A stretch of 63,918 bases of DNA from Phycisphaerales bacterium (GTDB lineage: Bacteria > Planctomycetota > Phycisphaerae > SM23-33). The stretch's first letter is position 1; every line of letters starts with the position of its first letter. A program made the translations under genes and the position numbers. The stretch is taken from contig DNAS01000072.1 of NCBI GenBank assembly GCA_003485185.1, positions 9,843 to 73,760 of the forward strand. Direction: 5' to 3'. Of the stretch, positions 17,650-25,375 are shown piece by piece. The notes under the pieces were generated by a model. That model worked only from the letters and a program-made list of their open reading frames with translations. It did no database searches and had not been told where the DNA came from.

Positions 17650-18729
17650 TCACCGGAAGACGGGTTTTTTCGTCGGTTTGGGGACGGGGCGCGTGATCGG
17701 GCGCGCGAGCGACTCGCCCGTCAGCGCCGGGCGGAAGGCGAGCAGGTTCAGACCCAGGCGGTCGAGGATCGTCGGCGTGATGTCCGCGCGACCGCCCGCG
17801 CGGTTCACCTTGGCGTCGTTGGTGGCCAGGAACACATACGGCGCGAACCAGTGCGTCTTGGCCCCCGCGTCGAACCCGTGGTCGGACGTGACGTAGATGA
17901 GCGTCTTGTCGGACTGCTTCATCGCGGCGAGCTTCTCCACCAGCCGGCCCAGCTCGCGGTCGCACGCGACAATCGCGTCGTCGTACGGCGCGGAGTTTTC
18001 GCCGGTTCCGTGGCCGCGAATGTCCGGCTCGGCGTAGTGCACGAAGAAGAAAAATGGTTTGTCCTGGTAGCGGTCGAGCATCTGGATCGCCACGGACGTG
18101 ACGTTCTCGCCCTTGCCTAGGTCGTTGACCCACCAGTCCGTGCTTTGACTGGCGAGGCAGTACGGACAGCCGGGCACGGTGGGGACCGTCCGCACGACGT
18201 TCTTTCCGGGCTGGGCGGCGGCTGGAGAGTTGCCGGCCTTGCTGCGGAGCTTCTCCAGTTCCTCCGGCGTCAGCTCGCGAGGCGGATCGGCGTCCAGGTG
18301 CTTTTTCTTGGCGATGACCGCGACGGTGGCGATGCGATCGGCCCCGTACGCCTCCCGCAGGCGCTCCCAGATCGTCATGCCGCGCGGGATGGGCTGGTAC
18401 TTGGCGTTGTGGTAGACGCCCGTGACCGAGGCGGTGTATCCGGTGAGAATCTGCGTCCATCCGCCCTTGGTGTCGGTGTATTCGCCGATGTCGATGTCCA
18501 CGAGCCGGCCGCGCTCCACGAGCTTCTGGAGGTTCGGCAGCCTGCCGTCCTTCAGCAGGCTCTTGACGTGCTCGCGGTCGCAGCCGTCCCATCCGACCAG
18601 CAGCACGTTCATCGGCATCGGCGGCGGGGGCGACTCGGCCTCGTCGTCCGCGGCCTGCACAGCCGGCGGGAGCGGAAGGAGCAATCCCAACAGCACGGCC
18701 GCAACGATCCGGGCGTTCCGTCGAGTCAT
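17650..18729 (-). CDS. Exported type I phosphodiesterase/nucleotide pyrophosphatase-like (alkaline phosphatase superfamily)
   Basis: 359 residues. The N-terminus has a signal peptide (basic MTRRN, a hydrophobic stretch, then AVQA near 26) and an Asp/Glu/Pro-rich linker. The catalytic fold begins with VLLVGWDGCDREHVKSLL, where Asp binds metal. A Thr/Ser nucleophile candidate lies in the TDTKGGWTQILTGY region. Metal ligands continue in YAEPDIRGHG and VTSDHGF. Substrates of this superfamily range from nucleotides to glycan-linked phosphate or sulfate, and none can be fixed here. It acts outside the cytoplasm. It has its own promoter and is probably not in an operon with GH130. Confidence 0.8.
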   Translation of the reverse strand: MTRRNARIVAAVLLGLLLPLPPAVQAADDEAESPPPPMPMNVLLVGWDGCDREHVKSLLKDGRLPNLQKLVERGRLVDIDIGEYTDTKGGWTQILTGYTASVTGVYHNAKYQPIPRGMTIWERLREAYGADRIATVAVIAKKKHLDADPPRELTPEELEKLRSKAGNSPAAAQPGKNVVRTVPTVPGCPYCLASQSTDWWVNDLGKGENVTSVAIQMLDRYQDKPFFFFVHYAEPDIRGHGTGENSAPYDDAIVACDRELGRLVEKLAAMKQSDKTLIYVTSDHGFDAGAKTHWFAPYVFLATNDAKVNRAGGRADITPTILDRLGLNLLAFRPALTGESLARPITRPVPKPTKKPVFR

Positions 18730-19101
18730 GAAATGTCTCCCCTTATCGTGTGTGGTGCATTGTCCGCGCGCAAGATCCGTTCGTTGCGTCGGTCATCGCA
18801 TGGGTCCCCAAAACGGAAATGCGTCGGCAGGATTATCCCACGGCCGGGGGGCGGGCTCAAGACCCGCGCCGCCCTTTCGGCGGGATACGGCTTCCGGGTG
18901 GCACAGCTTGCGGGCAAGCTGTGTTCATAGCCGTTCGGCGGGGAAAAAGGACGCGGCGGCCGCTCGCTCGACCGCCGCGTGCCCAGGCGAAGGGCGCCGC
19001 CCCTCACAAAGCTCGTTCCCCCCCCGCCCGATGAAACCCGTCAACCGATCGACCAGTCAACCAACAGATTCATATAAACACATACGTTCCGCGCGGGCCG
19101 C
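18730..19101. other. 372-nt gap with a promoter and half a palindromic repeat
   Basis: It holds the promoter of the phosphodiesterase gene (18832-18860) and a single hairpin of the convergent-gene repeat family at 18896-18925 (arms CACAGCTTGC / GCAAGCTGTG). A GCGGCGGCCGC / GACCGCCGCG dyad lies around 18951-18980. No gene is supported. Confidence 0.6.
18832..18860 (-). promoter_or_regulatory. Promoter of the phosphodiesterase gene
   Basis: On the minus strand, TTGAGC (18855-18860), a 17-nt spacer and GATAAT (18832-18837). The predicted leader is about 95 nt. Confidence 0.5.
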
Positions 19102-19578
19102 TCAGACGACGGCGCGGTTCTCGTCCTCGTGGTCGGCGTGCTCGGCCTGGCTGCGCCCTTCGTCTTGGCGCTTGTGGTTGATGCCGAGTTTCTTCTCGTA
19201 CAGGCGGAAGACGTCGGCGGGCTCCAGGCCCAGGAGCTGGCAGAGGCTGACCCAGAAGAACAGCATGTCCGCGGCCTCGACGCGCGCGTTCTGGAGGTCG
19301 CGCAGCTCGTACTGCCGCCCTTCCTTGGCCTCGCGGTACCAGTGCTTCCAGGACAGGCACTCCTGGAGTTCGTGGCACTCGGCCGCGAGCGCGTCGAGAT
19401 AATTTTTCAGGGCGCGCCCGACGGCGAGCCGCTCGCCGCCGTGCTCGGCCAGCGCGCCGGATTCTTCGGCTGCGCGGAGCGCCCGGCCGAGAGATTGCGT
19501 GTCGAATCCCGCGCGACGATTGAGCTGCGCCTGGAGCGGCCAGAGATCGGCGAGGGATCGGATGGTCAGGTCTTCCAT
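19102..19578 (-). CDS. Dimeric dUTPase/MazG-like all-alpha NTP pyrophosphohydrolase
   Basis: 158 residues. The helical core carries an E-x3-E element (AECHELQECLSWKHWY, about residues 63-78) and an EAADMLFFW helix ending in a KLGINHKRQDEG stretch typical of type 2 dUTPases. It would hydrolyse dUTP or another nucleotide triphosphate to the monophosphate. The ATG at 19578 has GAGGAC 6 nt upstream; a longer frame upstream is not supported. The C-terminal tail is acidic and His-rich. Substrate choice within the all-alpha NTPase group is uncertain. Confidence 0.78.
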   Translation of the reverse strand: MEDLTIRSLADLWPLQAQLNRRAGFDTQSLGRALRAAEESGALAEHGGERLAVGRALKNYLDALAAECHELQECLSWKHWYREAKEGRQYELRDLQNARVEAADMLFFWVSLCQLLGLEPADVFRLYEKKLGINHKRQDEGRSQAEHADHEDENRAVV

Positions 19579-19847
19579 GACGTCCTCGATGTCCGGCGCG
19601 AAGGTCCGGCGCCGGGGAACTGAATGAGCGGATTGTATCGGACGAGCGGCGCGGCTGCAATGTTCGGGGGCAAATTGGGGGGGATTTTCCGGCGTGGGAC
19701 GACGATTTTTCGCGGAATCCGTGCGCTTTTCCGGCGCTTTTCTTGCCCTTGCCGCCAGGGTTTTGTAAGCTTTTTTCGGTCGCGAAGGGCATTTTTCGTC
19801 GCGGCCCATGTCCGGCGAATAAGGCGTCAACCATAACGGAGCCACAC

Positions 19848-20675
19848 ATGCTTGCCGCGCTGAGCAGCTATTTTTACCCCTGGCAGATGCCGATCATCGT
19901 GGTGTTCATGGTGGGATGGCTGTTGGCCAGCAGCTATCTGCTGACGCGCGGCCTGCGGAAGCATCTTGACGTAAAGCGTGTGAAATTCGGGCGTTCGGTG
20001 CTGGTGATCCTGTTTTCCGGCGCTGCGGCGGTGATGGCCGGCGGCGTGGTCTATATGCTGTTCCAGGCCATCGGCCAGCGGATGGAAACGTCCCTGCTCG
20101 TTCCCAGCGCCATCCTGGCCGCCGTGATCGCTATCTCCATGGCCTACATGGTGATCTGCGCGATGTCCCCCCTGCCGGTGGGCCGGTCCCTCGTTGTGGC
20201 CAGCCTTCCGATGGGCGCGACGGCGCTGCTGGCGATCCTGGCGGGCGTCGCGTGTTTCGTGCCCGCTTACATCCAGCGCCAAAAGGACTTGCGAGATATG
20301 CGCAGTCGCGAATGCCTCGCGCGGATTTACGAAGCGTCGCGGCTGTATGCCTCGTGGAATCTCAACCGGCCCGCGTCCAATCTGCAAGTCCTCGTGGATG
20401 CAGGCTATATAAAAGAAAAGGATCTTGCCAGTCCCCTGCGCCCCGACGAAGGCGTGGGGTACTTCTATTATCCGCGACGCGTTCCCATGCCGGAAGGCGA
20501 GTCGCCGCAAATGCTTGCGTGCGACCTGCGCCGCAACTACGAAGGCCGCGGGCGCAACGTCATCTTCAACAACGGGGAATTCCGGTGGATGACGGAAGAG
20601 GAGTTCCAGCGGAACCTTACGGTGCGCCAAAACGCCGACTTCGCCGAGGCGCTTCGGGCGCTCGATAAGGACTGA
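19848..20675 (+). CDS. Four-helix membrane protein with pseudopilin-like C-terminal domain
   Basis: 275 residues. Four hydrophobic helices (about 12-34, 46-72, 83-111 and 117-145) are followed by a soluble domain of about 130 residues. That domain resembles the globular half of planctomycete pseudopilins: a helix with LYASWN, LQVLVDAGYIKEKDLASP, a YFYYPRR strand, MLACDLRR, then GRNVIFNNGEFRWMTEEEF, close to the GRNVLFADGHV pattern of those proteins. It lacks the prepilin cleavage site. I know of no named family for this combination. GGAG upstream and the membrane start support ATG 19848 over the longer frame from 19743. Confidence 0.6.
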   Translation: MLAALSSYFYPWQMPIIVVFMVGWLLASSYLLTRGLRKHLDVKRVKFGRSVLVILFSGAAAVMAGGVVYMLFQAIGQRMETSLLVPSAILAAVIAISMAYMVICAMSPLPVGRSLVVASLPMGATALLAILAGVACFVPAYIQRQKDLRDMRSRECLARIYEASRLYASWNLNRPASNLQVLVDAGYIKEKDLASPLRPDEGVGYFYYPRRVPMPEGESPQMLACDLRRNYEGRGRNVIFNNGEFRWMTEEEFQRNLTVRQNADFAEALRALDKD

Positions 20676-20730
20676 CCATCAGGCCAACTCGCCGGCGAGA
20701 GAAACGTAACCACCTTATTAGAAGAATGAT

Positions 20731-22611
20731 ATGTGCGGTTTTGCCGGAGAGTTTCTCTTTGCCCCCGGCCGGGCGGACCTTGCCCGGGCGGTCCGGATGG
20801 CCGAGACGCTCCGCCATCGCGGCCCGGATGAGGCGGGCAGCTACCTGTCGCCCGATGGGCGCTGCGCGATCGGCTTTCGCCGCCTGTCAGTGATTGATCC
20901 GTCCGGGTCGCACCAGCCGATGGTCTCGCCTGACGGCCGCTACGTCGTCGCGTTCAACGGGGAGATCTACAACTTCCGCCAACTGCGGCGCGAGCTGGCC
21001 GGCGCGGGAGCGCGATTCGTCACGGCCGGCGACACCGAGGTGCTGTTGCACCTTTACGCCCGCCACGGCCTGGAGATGCTGGCGAAGCTCGACGGCATGT
21101 TCGCGCTGGCGCTGCTGGACGTCCAGGCCGGCCGGCTGCTGCTGGCGCGGGACCGGTTCGGGCAGAAGCCCCTGTGGTACGCGGTGCTGGCAGACCGGGT
21201 AGTCTTCGCCTCGCAGGCGAGGGCCCTGCTGGCCCACGGCGACGTGCCGCGCGAACGAGACAACGAATCGATATGCGTCTATATAACGACCGGCTACGTG
21301 CCCGCGCCGCGGTCGCTCTGGAAGGCCGTGCGCAAGCTCCCGCCCGCCTGCTGGGCGCTGCTGGGCGACGGGCCCGCCGAACCGCAACCCTACTGGACCC
21401 CCACGCCCCAGGCCGCGCCGAACTCCCCCCGCGATGCCGTGGAAGCCATCCGCGCAAGTCTGCAGCATGCCGTCGAGAGCCACATGGTCTCCGACGTGCC
21501 CCTCGGGGCGCTGCTCAGCGGCGGGGTCGATTCGTCGATCGTCGTGGCGCTGATGGCGAGGGCGGCCGGTCGCGCCGGCGGCGTGCGGACCTTCACGGCC
21601 GGGTTCGCCGACCGCCTCTACGACGAGCGTCCCGCGGCCGCCGCCGTCGCGAAGCACTGCGGCACGGACCACACGGAGCTGCTCATCGAGCCGCGCCCAG
21701 CCGAGGCGCTCGACGCGATGGCCGGCCTCTATGACGAGCCGCTGGCCGACTCCAGCGCCCTGCCGACCTGGCTGATCTGCCGTGCGGCCCGGCAGCACGT
21801 GACGGTCGCGCTGGCCGGCGACGGCGGCGACGAGGCCTTCGCCGGATACGACCGCTACCGCGCGATGCGCCTGGCCGAGACGATGTCGCCGCCGAAGTAC
21901 TTCGCCGTTCGCGCCGCGGCGCTGCTGCTGCGGCCTTTCGCCAGTCACGAGGAGCGCAGCGGGTTGCGAAGGCTGGTCCGCTTCGCGGACGGGTTGCCTC
22001 AACCATATGCAGAGCAATATCTTACGTATCGTTGCCTTTTCGGGTCGGCCGACCTGCTACGGCTGTTCAGCGATTCGTTCGCTTCCACTTGCGACCTGGA
22101 CGGCCCGGCTCGCTGGTTCTGCCGGCTGTACGAGGAAGCCGACTGCGACGACGAGGTGACCCGCGCCCAGCGGCATGACATGCTGACGTACCTGCCGGAC
22201 GACCTGCTGGTCAAGACGGACATTGCGTCGATGGCCAGCTCGCTGGAGCTGCGGGCGCCGTTCCTCGATCACCGCGTCGCCGCGCTGGGCCTGGGCCTGC
22301 CGATGGAGCTGAAGATTTCCGGCCGGCGCGGCAAGGCGGCGCTGCGGATGGCCTTCGCCGACCTGCTGCCGGCCGGCACGTTCAACCGGCCCAAGCGCGG
22401 CTTCGGCGTGCCCCTGGGCCGCTGGTTGCGGGAGGAACTCCGGCCGGCGATGGAGGAAACATTGTTGGACCGGTCGTTCCTGGAGTGCGGGATCTTCCGG
22501 CCGGAGGCCGTCGTCGGCCTGGTCAATGACCATCTCGCCCGGCGCGGCGACCATCGCCACCGCCTCTGGGCCCTGATGCTCCTGGCCCGCTGGCTCGCGG
22601 CAAACAAGTAA
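20731..22611 (+). CDS. asnB: Asparagine synthase (glutamine-hydrolysing)
   Basis: 626 residues. The mature N-terminus would begin with Cys2 (MCGFAGEF), the class II glutamine amidotransferase nucleophile. The GATase domain covers about 2-210. The synthetase domain carries the PP-loop SGGVDSS at 263-269 and the later GDGGDEAFAGYDRYR stretch. It makes asparagine from aspartate, glutamine and ATP; planctomycetes also use paralogues to amidate cell-surface sugars or peptides, so the physiological substrate is not certain. The Shine-Dalgarno sequence is weak (AGAAG). Confidence 0.92.
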   Translation: MCGFAGEFLFAPGRADLARAVRMAETLRHRGPDEAGSYLSPDGRCAIGFRRLSVIDPSGSHQPMVSPDGRYVVAFNGEIYNFRQLRRELAGAGARFVTAGDTEVLLHLYARHGLEMLAKLDGMFALALLDVQAGRLLLARDRFGQKPLWYAVLADRVVFASQARALLAHGDVPRERDNESICVYITTGYVPAPRSLWKAVRKLPPACWALLGDGPAEPQPYWTPTPQAAPNSPRDAVEAIRASLQHAVESHMVSDVPLGALLSGGVDSSIVVALMARAAGRAGGVRTFTAGFADRLYDERPAAAAVAKHCGTDHTELLIEPRPAEALDAMAGLYDEPLADSSALPTWLICRAARQHVTVALAGDGGDEAFAGYDRYRAMRLAETMSPPKYFAVRAAALLLRPFASHEERSGLRRLVRFADGLPQPYAEQYLTYRCLFGSADLLRLFSDSFASTCDLDGPARWFCRLYEEADCDDEVTRAQRHDMLTYLPDDLLVKTDIASMASSLELRAPFLDHRVAALGLGLPMELKISGRRGKAALRMAFADLLPAGTFNRPKRGFGVPLGRWLREELRPAMEETLLDRSFLECGIFRPEAVVGLVNDHLARRGDHRHRLWALMLLARWLAANK

Positions 22612-22782
22612 CCTTCCGGCTGTTTTCGGAAAGAGAGCGGGATTCCACGGATTTCCATGATTCATACTGAAAAAGGGCGGTAGCGTCACATCAGGTGCAA
22701 AGCGACGAAAAAGGTATTTCAGCCGTTCCTCTCTGCAATCTCTGCGTCTCAGCGGCCGTCGTTTCTTTCTGTGGCGTCCCAA

Positions 22783-22798
22783 TGTTCCACGTGGAACA
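22783..22798. promoter_or_regulatory. parS centromere site 1
   Basis: TGTTCCACGTGGAACA, a perfect 16-bp palindrome differing from the B. subtilis parS consensus only by one symmetric base pair. ParB loads here as a clamp for chromosome segregation. It lies 285 nt upstream of parB. Confidence 0.93.
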
Positions 22799-22903
22799 TC
22801 CTGCCGGCGGGGATCGAAATCTTCGCATTTCGTCGAATCCCTCTTGCAGCGCAAACGCGAGTTCTGTAATCTTGCATGCAGGAAACACGTCCAGTGGGCC
22901 GAA

Positions 22904-22919
22904 TGTTCCACGTGGAACG
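22904..22919. promoter_or_regulatory. parS centromere site 2
   Basis: TGTTCCACGTGGAACG, identical to site 1 except for the last base. It lies 105 bp downstream of site 1 and 148 nt before parB. A pair this close is typical of the origin-proximal parS cluster. Confidence 0.88.
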
Positions 22920-23067
22920 GACGCCGCAGACAACCAAGGAACCGGACTTCCGAAACCCTCAACGGCCGCGAAACGCACAAACCCGCGAATTTGCCTGATT
23001 TCTTGGTGTTCTTCGTGTCCTTTGTGGTGAATTGGTTTTTGGAAGCTATCGGGAAAGGAGGCCCGAA

Positions 23068-24075
23068 ATGGCCAAGCAACCCAAGCACATTCCCCCCAAG
23101 CCGCGCCTCGGAAGAGGCCTGTCCAGCCTGATCAGCAGTTCGGCTGCACTGGCCGCGGACGATCCGCCCGTCGAACTGGCCGAGGCAGAACCAGTTGCCG
23201 CGCCGAAAACGCGGGACTACGCGCCCGCCGTCTCGCCCGCCCAGCCGGCCAGGCCGGCCGGCGAACCGCTGGAAATCCCCACGGGCGAGATCTGCTCCAA
23301 CCCGTACCAGCCGCGACGGGAGTTCCGCGAGGAAGACCTGGCCGACTTGGCCGCGAGCATCGCCCAGCAGGGCATCCTCCAGCCGCTGGTGGTGGCGGCC
23401 AACGACGGCGCCCAGGGCGACGCGGCGTATGTCCTGATCGCAGGCGAGCGGCGGCTTCGCGCGGCTAAGCGGCTGGGCCTGGAACGTGTGCCCTGCGTGG
23501 TCCGCACGGCCACCCAAAGGCAGATGCTCGAGTGGGCCCTGATCGAGAATATCCAGCGGAGCGACCTGAACCCCATCGAGCGAGCAAAGGCGTACCACGA
23601 ATACATGGACCGGTTCCAGTTGACGCAGGCCGAGGCCGGCGAGCGGCTGGGACAGCCCCGCACGACAGTCGCTAACTACCTGCGAATGCTGGAGTTAAGC
23701 GACGACCTCCAGAAGATGCTCGTGGAAGGCCAGCTCAGTTTCGGCCACGCGAAGGTGTTGGCATCCTTGGCGGGCAAGTCTGACGTGCAGCTCGCATTGG
23801 CCCGAAAGGTCGTCCGCAGCGCGCTGTCGGTGCGGCAATTGGAGCAACTGGTCGCGCGGCATCTCCAGCCGGCAGCGGGGCAGCCCGCGCGCAAAGGCCG
23901 CAACAAGCCGCCGTACCTGCTGGACCTGGAAGACCAGCTCACGCAGGCCGTCGGCACGCACGTGTCGATCGTGGCGGGACGCGCGAAGCACAGCGGCAAG
24001 ATCGTCATCGAGTACTACAGCCTGGACGACTTCGACCGCATCGCCGGGCGCCTGGGCCTGCGGACGGAAGGCTGA
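23068..24075 (+). CDS. parB: Chromosome-partitioning protein ParB
   Basis: 335 residues. A basic N-terminus (PKPRLGRGLSSL, the ParA-contacting type) is followed by a Pro/Ala-rich linker, then the CTPase/ParB domain with GERR at 126-129. A helix-turn-helix stretch LTQAEAGERLGQPRTTVANYLRML reads parS, and a C-terminal dimerisation domain follows. GGAGG 7 nt before the ATG at 23068 decides the start. parA, normally next door, is not in this gap and does not appear elsewhere in the window. Two parS sites sit directly upstream. Confidence 0.96.
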   Translation: MAKQPKHIPPKPRLGRGLSSLISSSAALAADDPPVELAEAEPVAAPKTRDYAPAVSPAQPARPAGEPLEIPTGEICSNPYQPRREFREEDLADLAASIAQQGILQPLVVAANDGAQGDAAYVLIAGERRLRAAKRLGLERVPCVVRTATQRQMLEWALIENIQRSDLNPIERAKAYHEYMDRFQLTQAEAGERLGQPRTTVANYLRMLELSDDLQKMLVEGQLSFGHAKVLASLAGKSDVQLALARKVVRSALSVRQLEQLVARHLQPAAGQPARKGRNKPPYLLDLEDQLTQAVGTHVSIVAGRAKHSGKIVIEYYSLDDFDRIAGRLGLRTEG

Positions 24076-24269
24076 GTTTTCCACAGCAAGGAATTCACCA
24101 CAGAGGACACAGGGAAAGCGGGGGGCAAGAAGCGGGGCGTCTAATCTACGAATCCAGATATGTAGATATAATGTCGATGGGACCGAGGACTGAGGAGTGA
24201 GGACTGAGGGGAAGAAGGCAATTGGCAGCAGGCAATAGGCAATCGCGGAGTATGCCCCGGGCTCTTACC

Positions 24270-24297
24270 GAGCCGCGACCGTCAGGGAGCGGTCGCC
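24270..24297 (+). repeat. REP unit 1 (GAGCCGCGACCG...CGGTCGCC)
   Basis: The 28-bp palindromic unit has arms GCGACCG and CGGTCGC around a TCAGGGAG centre. It is the first of three forward copies 3' of the RAYT gene. Confidence 0.85.
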
Positions 24298-24444
24298 GAT
24301 ACGTGCAAGGGAAAAGGAACCCGGAACTCGGGAACAGGGAACCGGGGAAGAAGGTCGCAGCGCGAAGTTCGAAGCAGGAAGAACGGGCGCGAACTTCGAA
24401 CTCTGCGATAGGCAATAGGGGGCTCCGCCGTCGCGCCTCTTATA

Positions 24445-24500
24445 GAGCCACGACCGTAAGGGAGTGGTCGGCGGGACCCTAGCAAAGAGAAAATCCCCAG
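24445..24500 (+). repeat. REP unit 2, extended
   Basis: A diverged copy (CGACCGTAAGGGAGTGGTCG core, 24445-24472) with the same trailing word AGCAAAGAGAAAATCCCC (to about 24500). This shows that the repeated unit is about 55 bp, not just the palindrome. Confidence 0.8.
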
Positions 24501-24546
24501 CCCGCGCCGCGATCTATCGACCATCAGGGCGCGTTTCGTTTTCAAT

Positions 24547-24600
24547 GAGCCGCGACCGTCAGGGAGCGGTCGCCAAGACCTTCGCAAAGAGAGAATCCTG
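24547..24600 (+). repeat. REP unit 3, extended
   Basis: Core identical to unit 1 (24547-24574), followed by AAGACCTTCGCAAAGAGAG and AATCC, the trailing word shared with unit 2 and inverted at 25229-25250. Confidence 0.85.
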
Positions 24601-24641
24601 ATTTCGCGCCGTATCCATCCACGAAAACGCTTCTGCTCTCG

Positions 24642-25121
24642 TTATTGATTCCGAACATACTCGCAGGCGGACCAGAGCGACTTGTCATCCCAGAGCGGAC
24701 GCTTGCTTCCGTCTCGTGTCCATGTTCGCGGCAGCGTCATTCCGACCTGTTCTCGCAGGGCACGCGTGGAATAGGCCTTCAAGGCGTTCAGGACTTTTTC
24801 CGGAAGGTTTTCCCCGCACCGGACGACGAGATGGACGTGGTTCGACCGGCAATTGACGGCCAGCAGTTCCCATCCGCGACACCGGCAGACTTCCCGGACG
24901 GCCTGCTCCACAACTCGCCGATGGCGCGACAGCAAACGGACGGGCGGAGCATGCAGGCGCTTGCGGTTTGACGCCGCCAAGGCCGCACAGGGCTCGTTGA
25001 TCGGAGCGCCCGGACAGGAGTTGAGTCGGCTGATCCATCCCCGCCGGTCGCCCTGCAACCACGAGCCGTAGGTCGTCCAGGTCAGGATATCCCAACGGCG
25101 CGGACATGACGGGCTCAGCAT
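24642..25121 (-). CDS. REP-associated tyrosine transposase (RAYT, IS200-like Y1 family)
   Basis: 159 residues. The HUH motif is NHVHLVV with His95 and His97, and the catalytic Tyr candidate is Tyr117 in ALKAYSTRAL. The N-terminal WDILTWTTYGSWLQGD stretch is typical of RAYT/TnpA-REP proteins, which nick and mobilise single-stranded REP sequences as a domesticated housekeeping nuclease. The Met at 25121 is chosen because the longer frame reads straight through a REP unit (giving EPRPSGSG). Three REP copies lie 3' and two inverted copies 5', exactly the expected RAYT locus. Confidence 0.9.
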   Translation of the reverse strand: MLSPSCPRRWDILTWTTYGSWLQGDRRGWISRLNSCPGAPINEPCAALAASNRKRLHAPPVRLLSRHRRVVEQAVREVCRCRGWELLAVNCRSNHVHLVVRCGENLPEKVLNALKAYSTRALREQVGMTLPRTWTRDGSKRPLWDDKSLWSACEYVRNQ

Positions 25122-25153
25122 ACGCCGGATGCGGCCAAAGACAAGCCCGGTTT

Positions 25154-25178
25154 GACCGCTCCCTGACGGTCGCGGCTC
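25154..25178 (-). repeat. REP unit 4, inverted
   Basis: Reverse-oriented core GACCGCTCCCTGACGGTCGC, 33 nt upstream of the RAYT start. Its orientation is opposite to units 1-3, so the transposase gene is bracketed by facing REPs. Confidence 0.85.
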
Positions 25179-25228
25179 ATTGAAGACAAAACACGTCCTT
25201 GCGGCGCATGAGGATGGCTGCGGCGCTG

Positions 25229-25285
25229 CATGGGGATTCTCTCTTTGCGAGAGTCTCGATGACCGCTCCCTCACGGTCGCGGCTC
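25229..25285 (-). repeat. REP unit 5, inverted and extended
   Basis: Reverse-oriented core (25261-25285, one base change in the loop) with the trailing word GGATTCTCTCTTTGCGAG (about 25229-25250), the complement of that seen after unit 3. Confidence 0.85.
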
Positions 25286-25317
25286 CGTAAGAGCCTGGGG
25301 CACACTCCGCGCGATTT

Positions 25318-25375
25318 CAGCTTTCCGTTTTTCGCTTTCCGCTTTTTACTTCGGCCTTCGCCCTTTGGCCTTTCC
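25318..25375. repeat. CTTTCCGTTTTTCGC / TTCGGCCTTCGCCC low-complexity repeat
   Basis: Runs directly to the stop codon of the TrpB2 gene. The first half repeats GCTTTCCGTTTT words; the second half matches the TTCGGCCTT family of 9541-9620. Confidence 0.6.

Larger units (their letters stand above)
22612..23067. other. 456-nt gap upstream of parB with two parS sites and repeats
   Basis: Besides the two parS palindromes, the gap holds GCAGAG/CTCTGC-type repeats (about 22727-22750) and a TTCTTGGTGTTCTTCGTGTCC-like element (about 23002-23030). It contains no supported gene, although translations in several frames run open. Confidence 0.6.
24076..24641. other. 566-nt gap packed with REP units and text-like repeats
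   Basis: It starts with a CACCACAGAGGACACAGGG-like repeat, then GAGGACTGAGGAGTGAGGACTG and GGCAATAGGCAATC repeats (about 24180-24250), and three forward REP units (24270, 24445, 24547). A GAAGTTCGAAGC/GAACTTCGAACTC dyad lies near 24373-24402. No gene is supported. Confidence 0.65.

Noticed and set aside
24270..25285. REP array as a CRISPR
   Set aside because: Units are palindromic, in both orientations, irregularly spaced and flank a RAYT gene; no cas gene is present.
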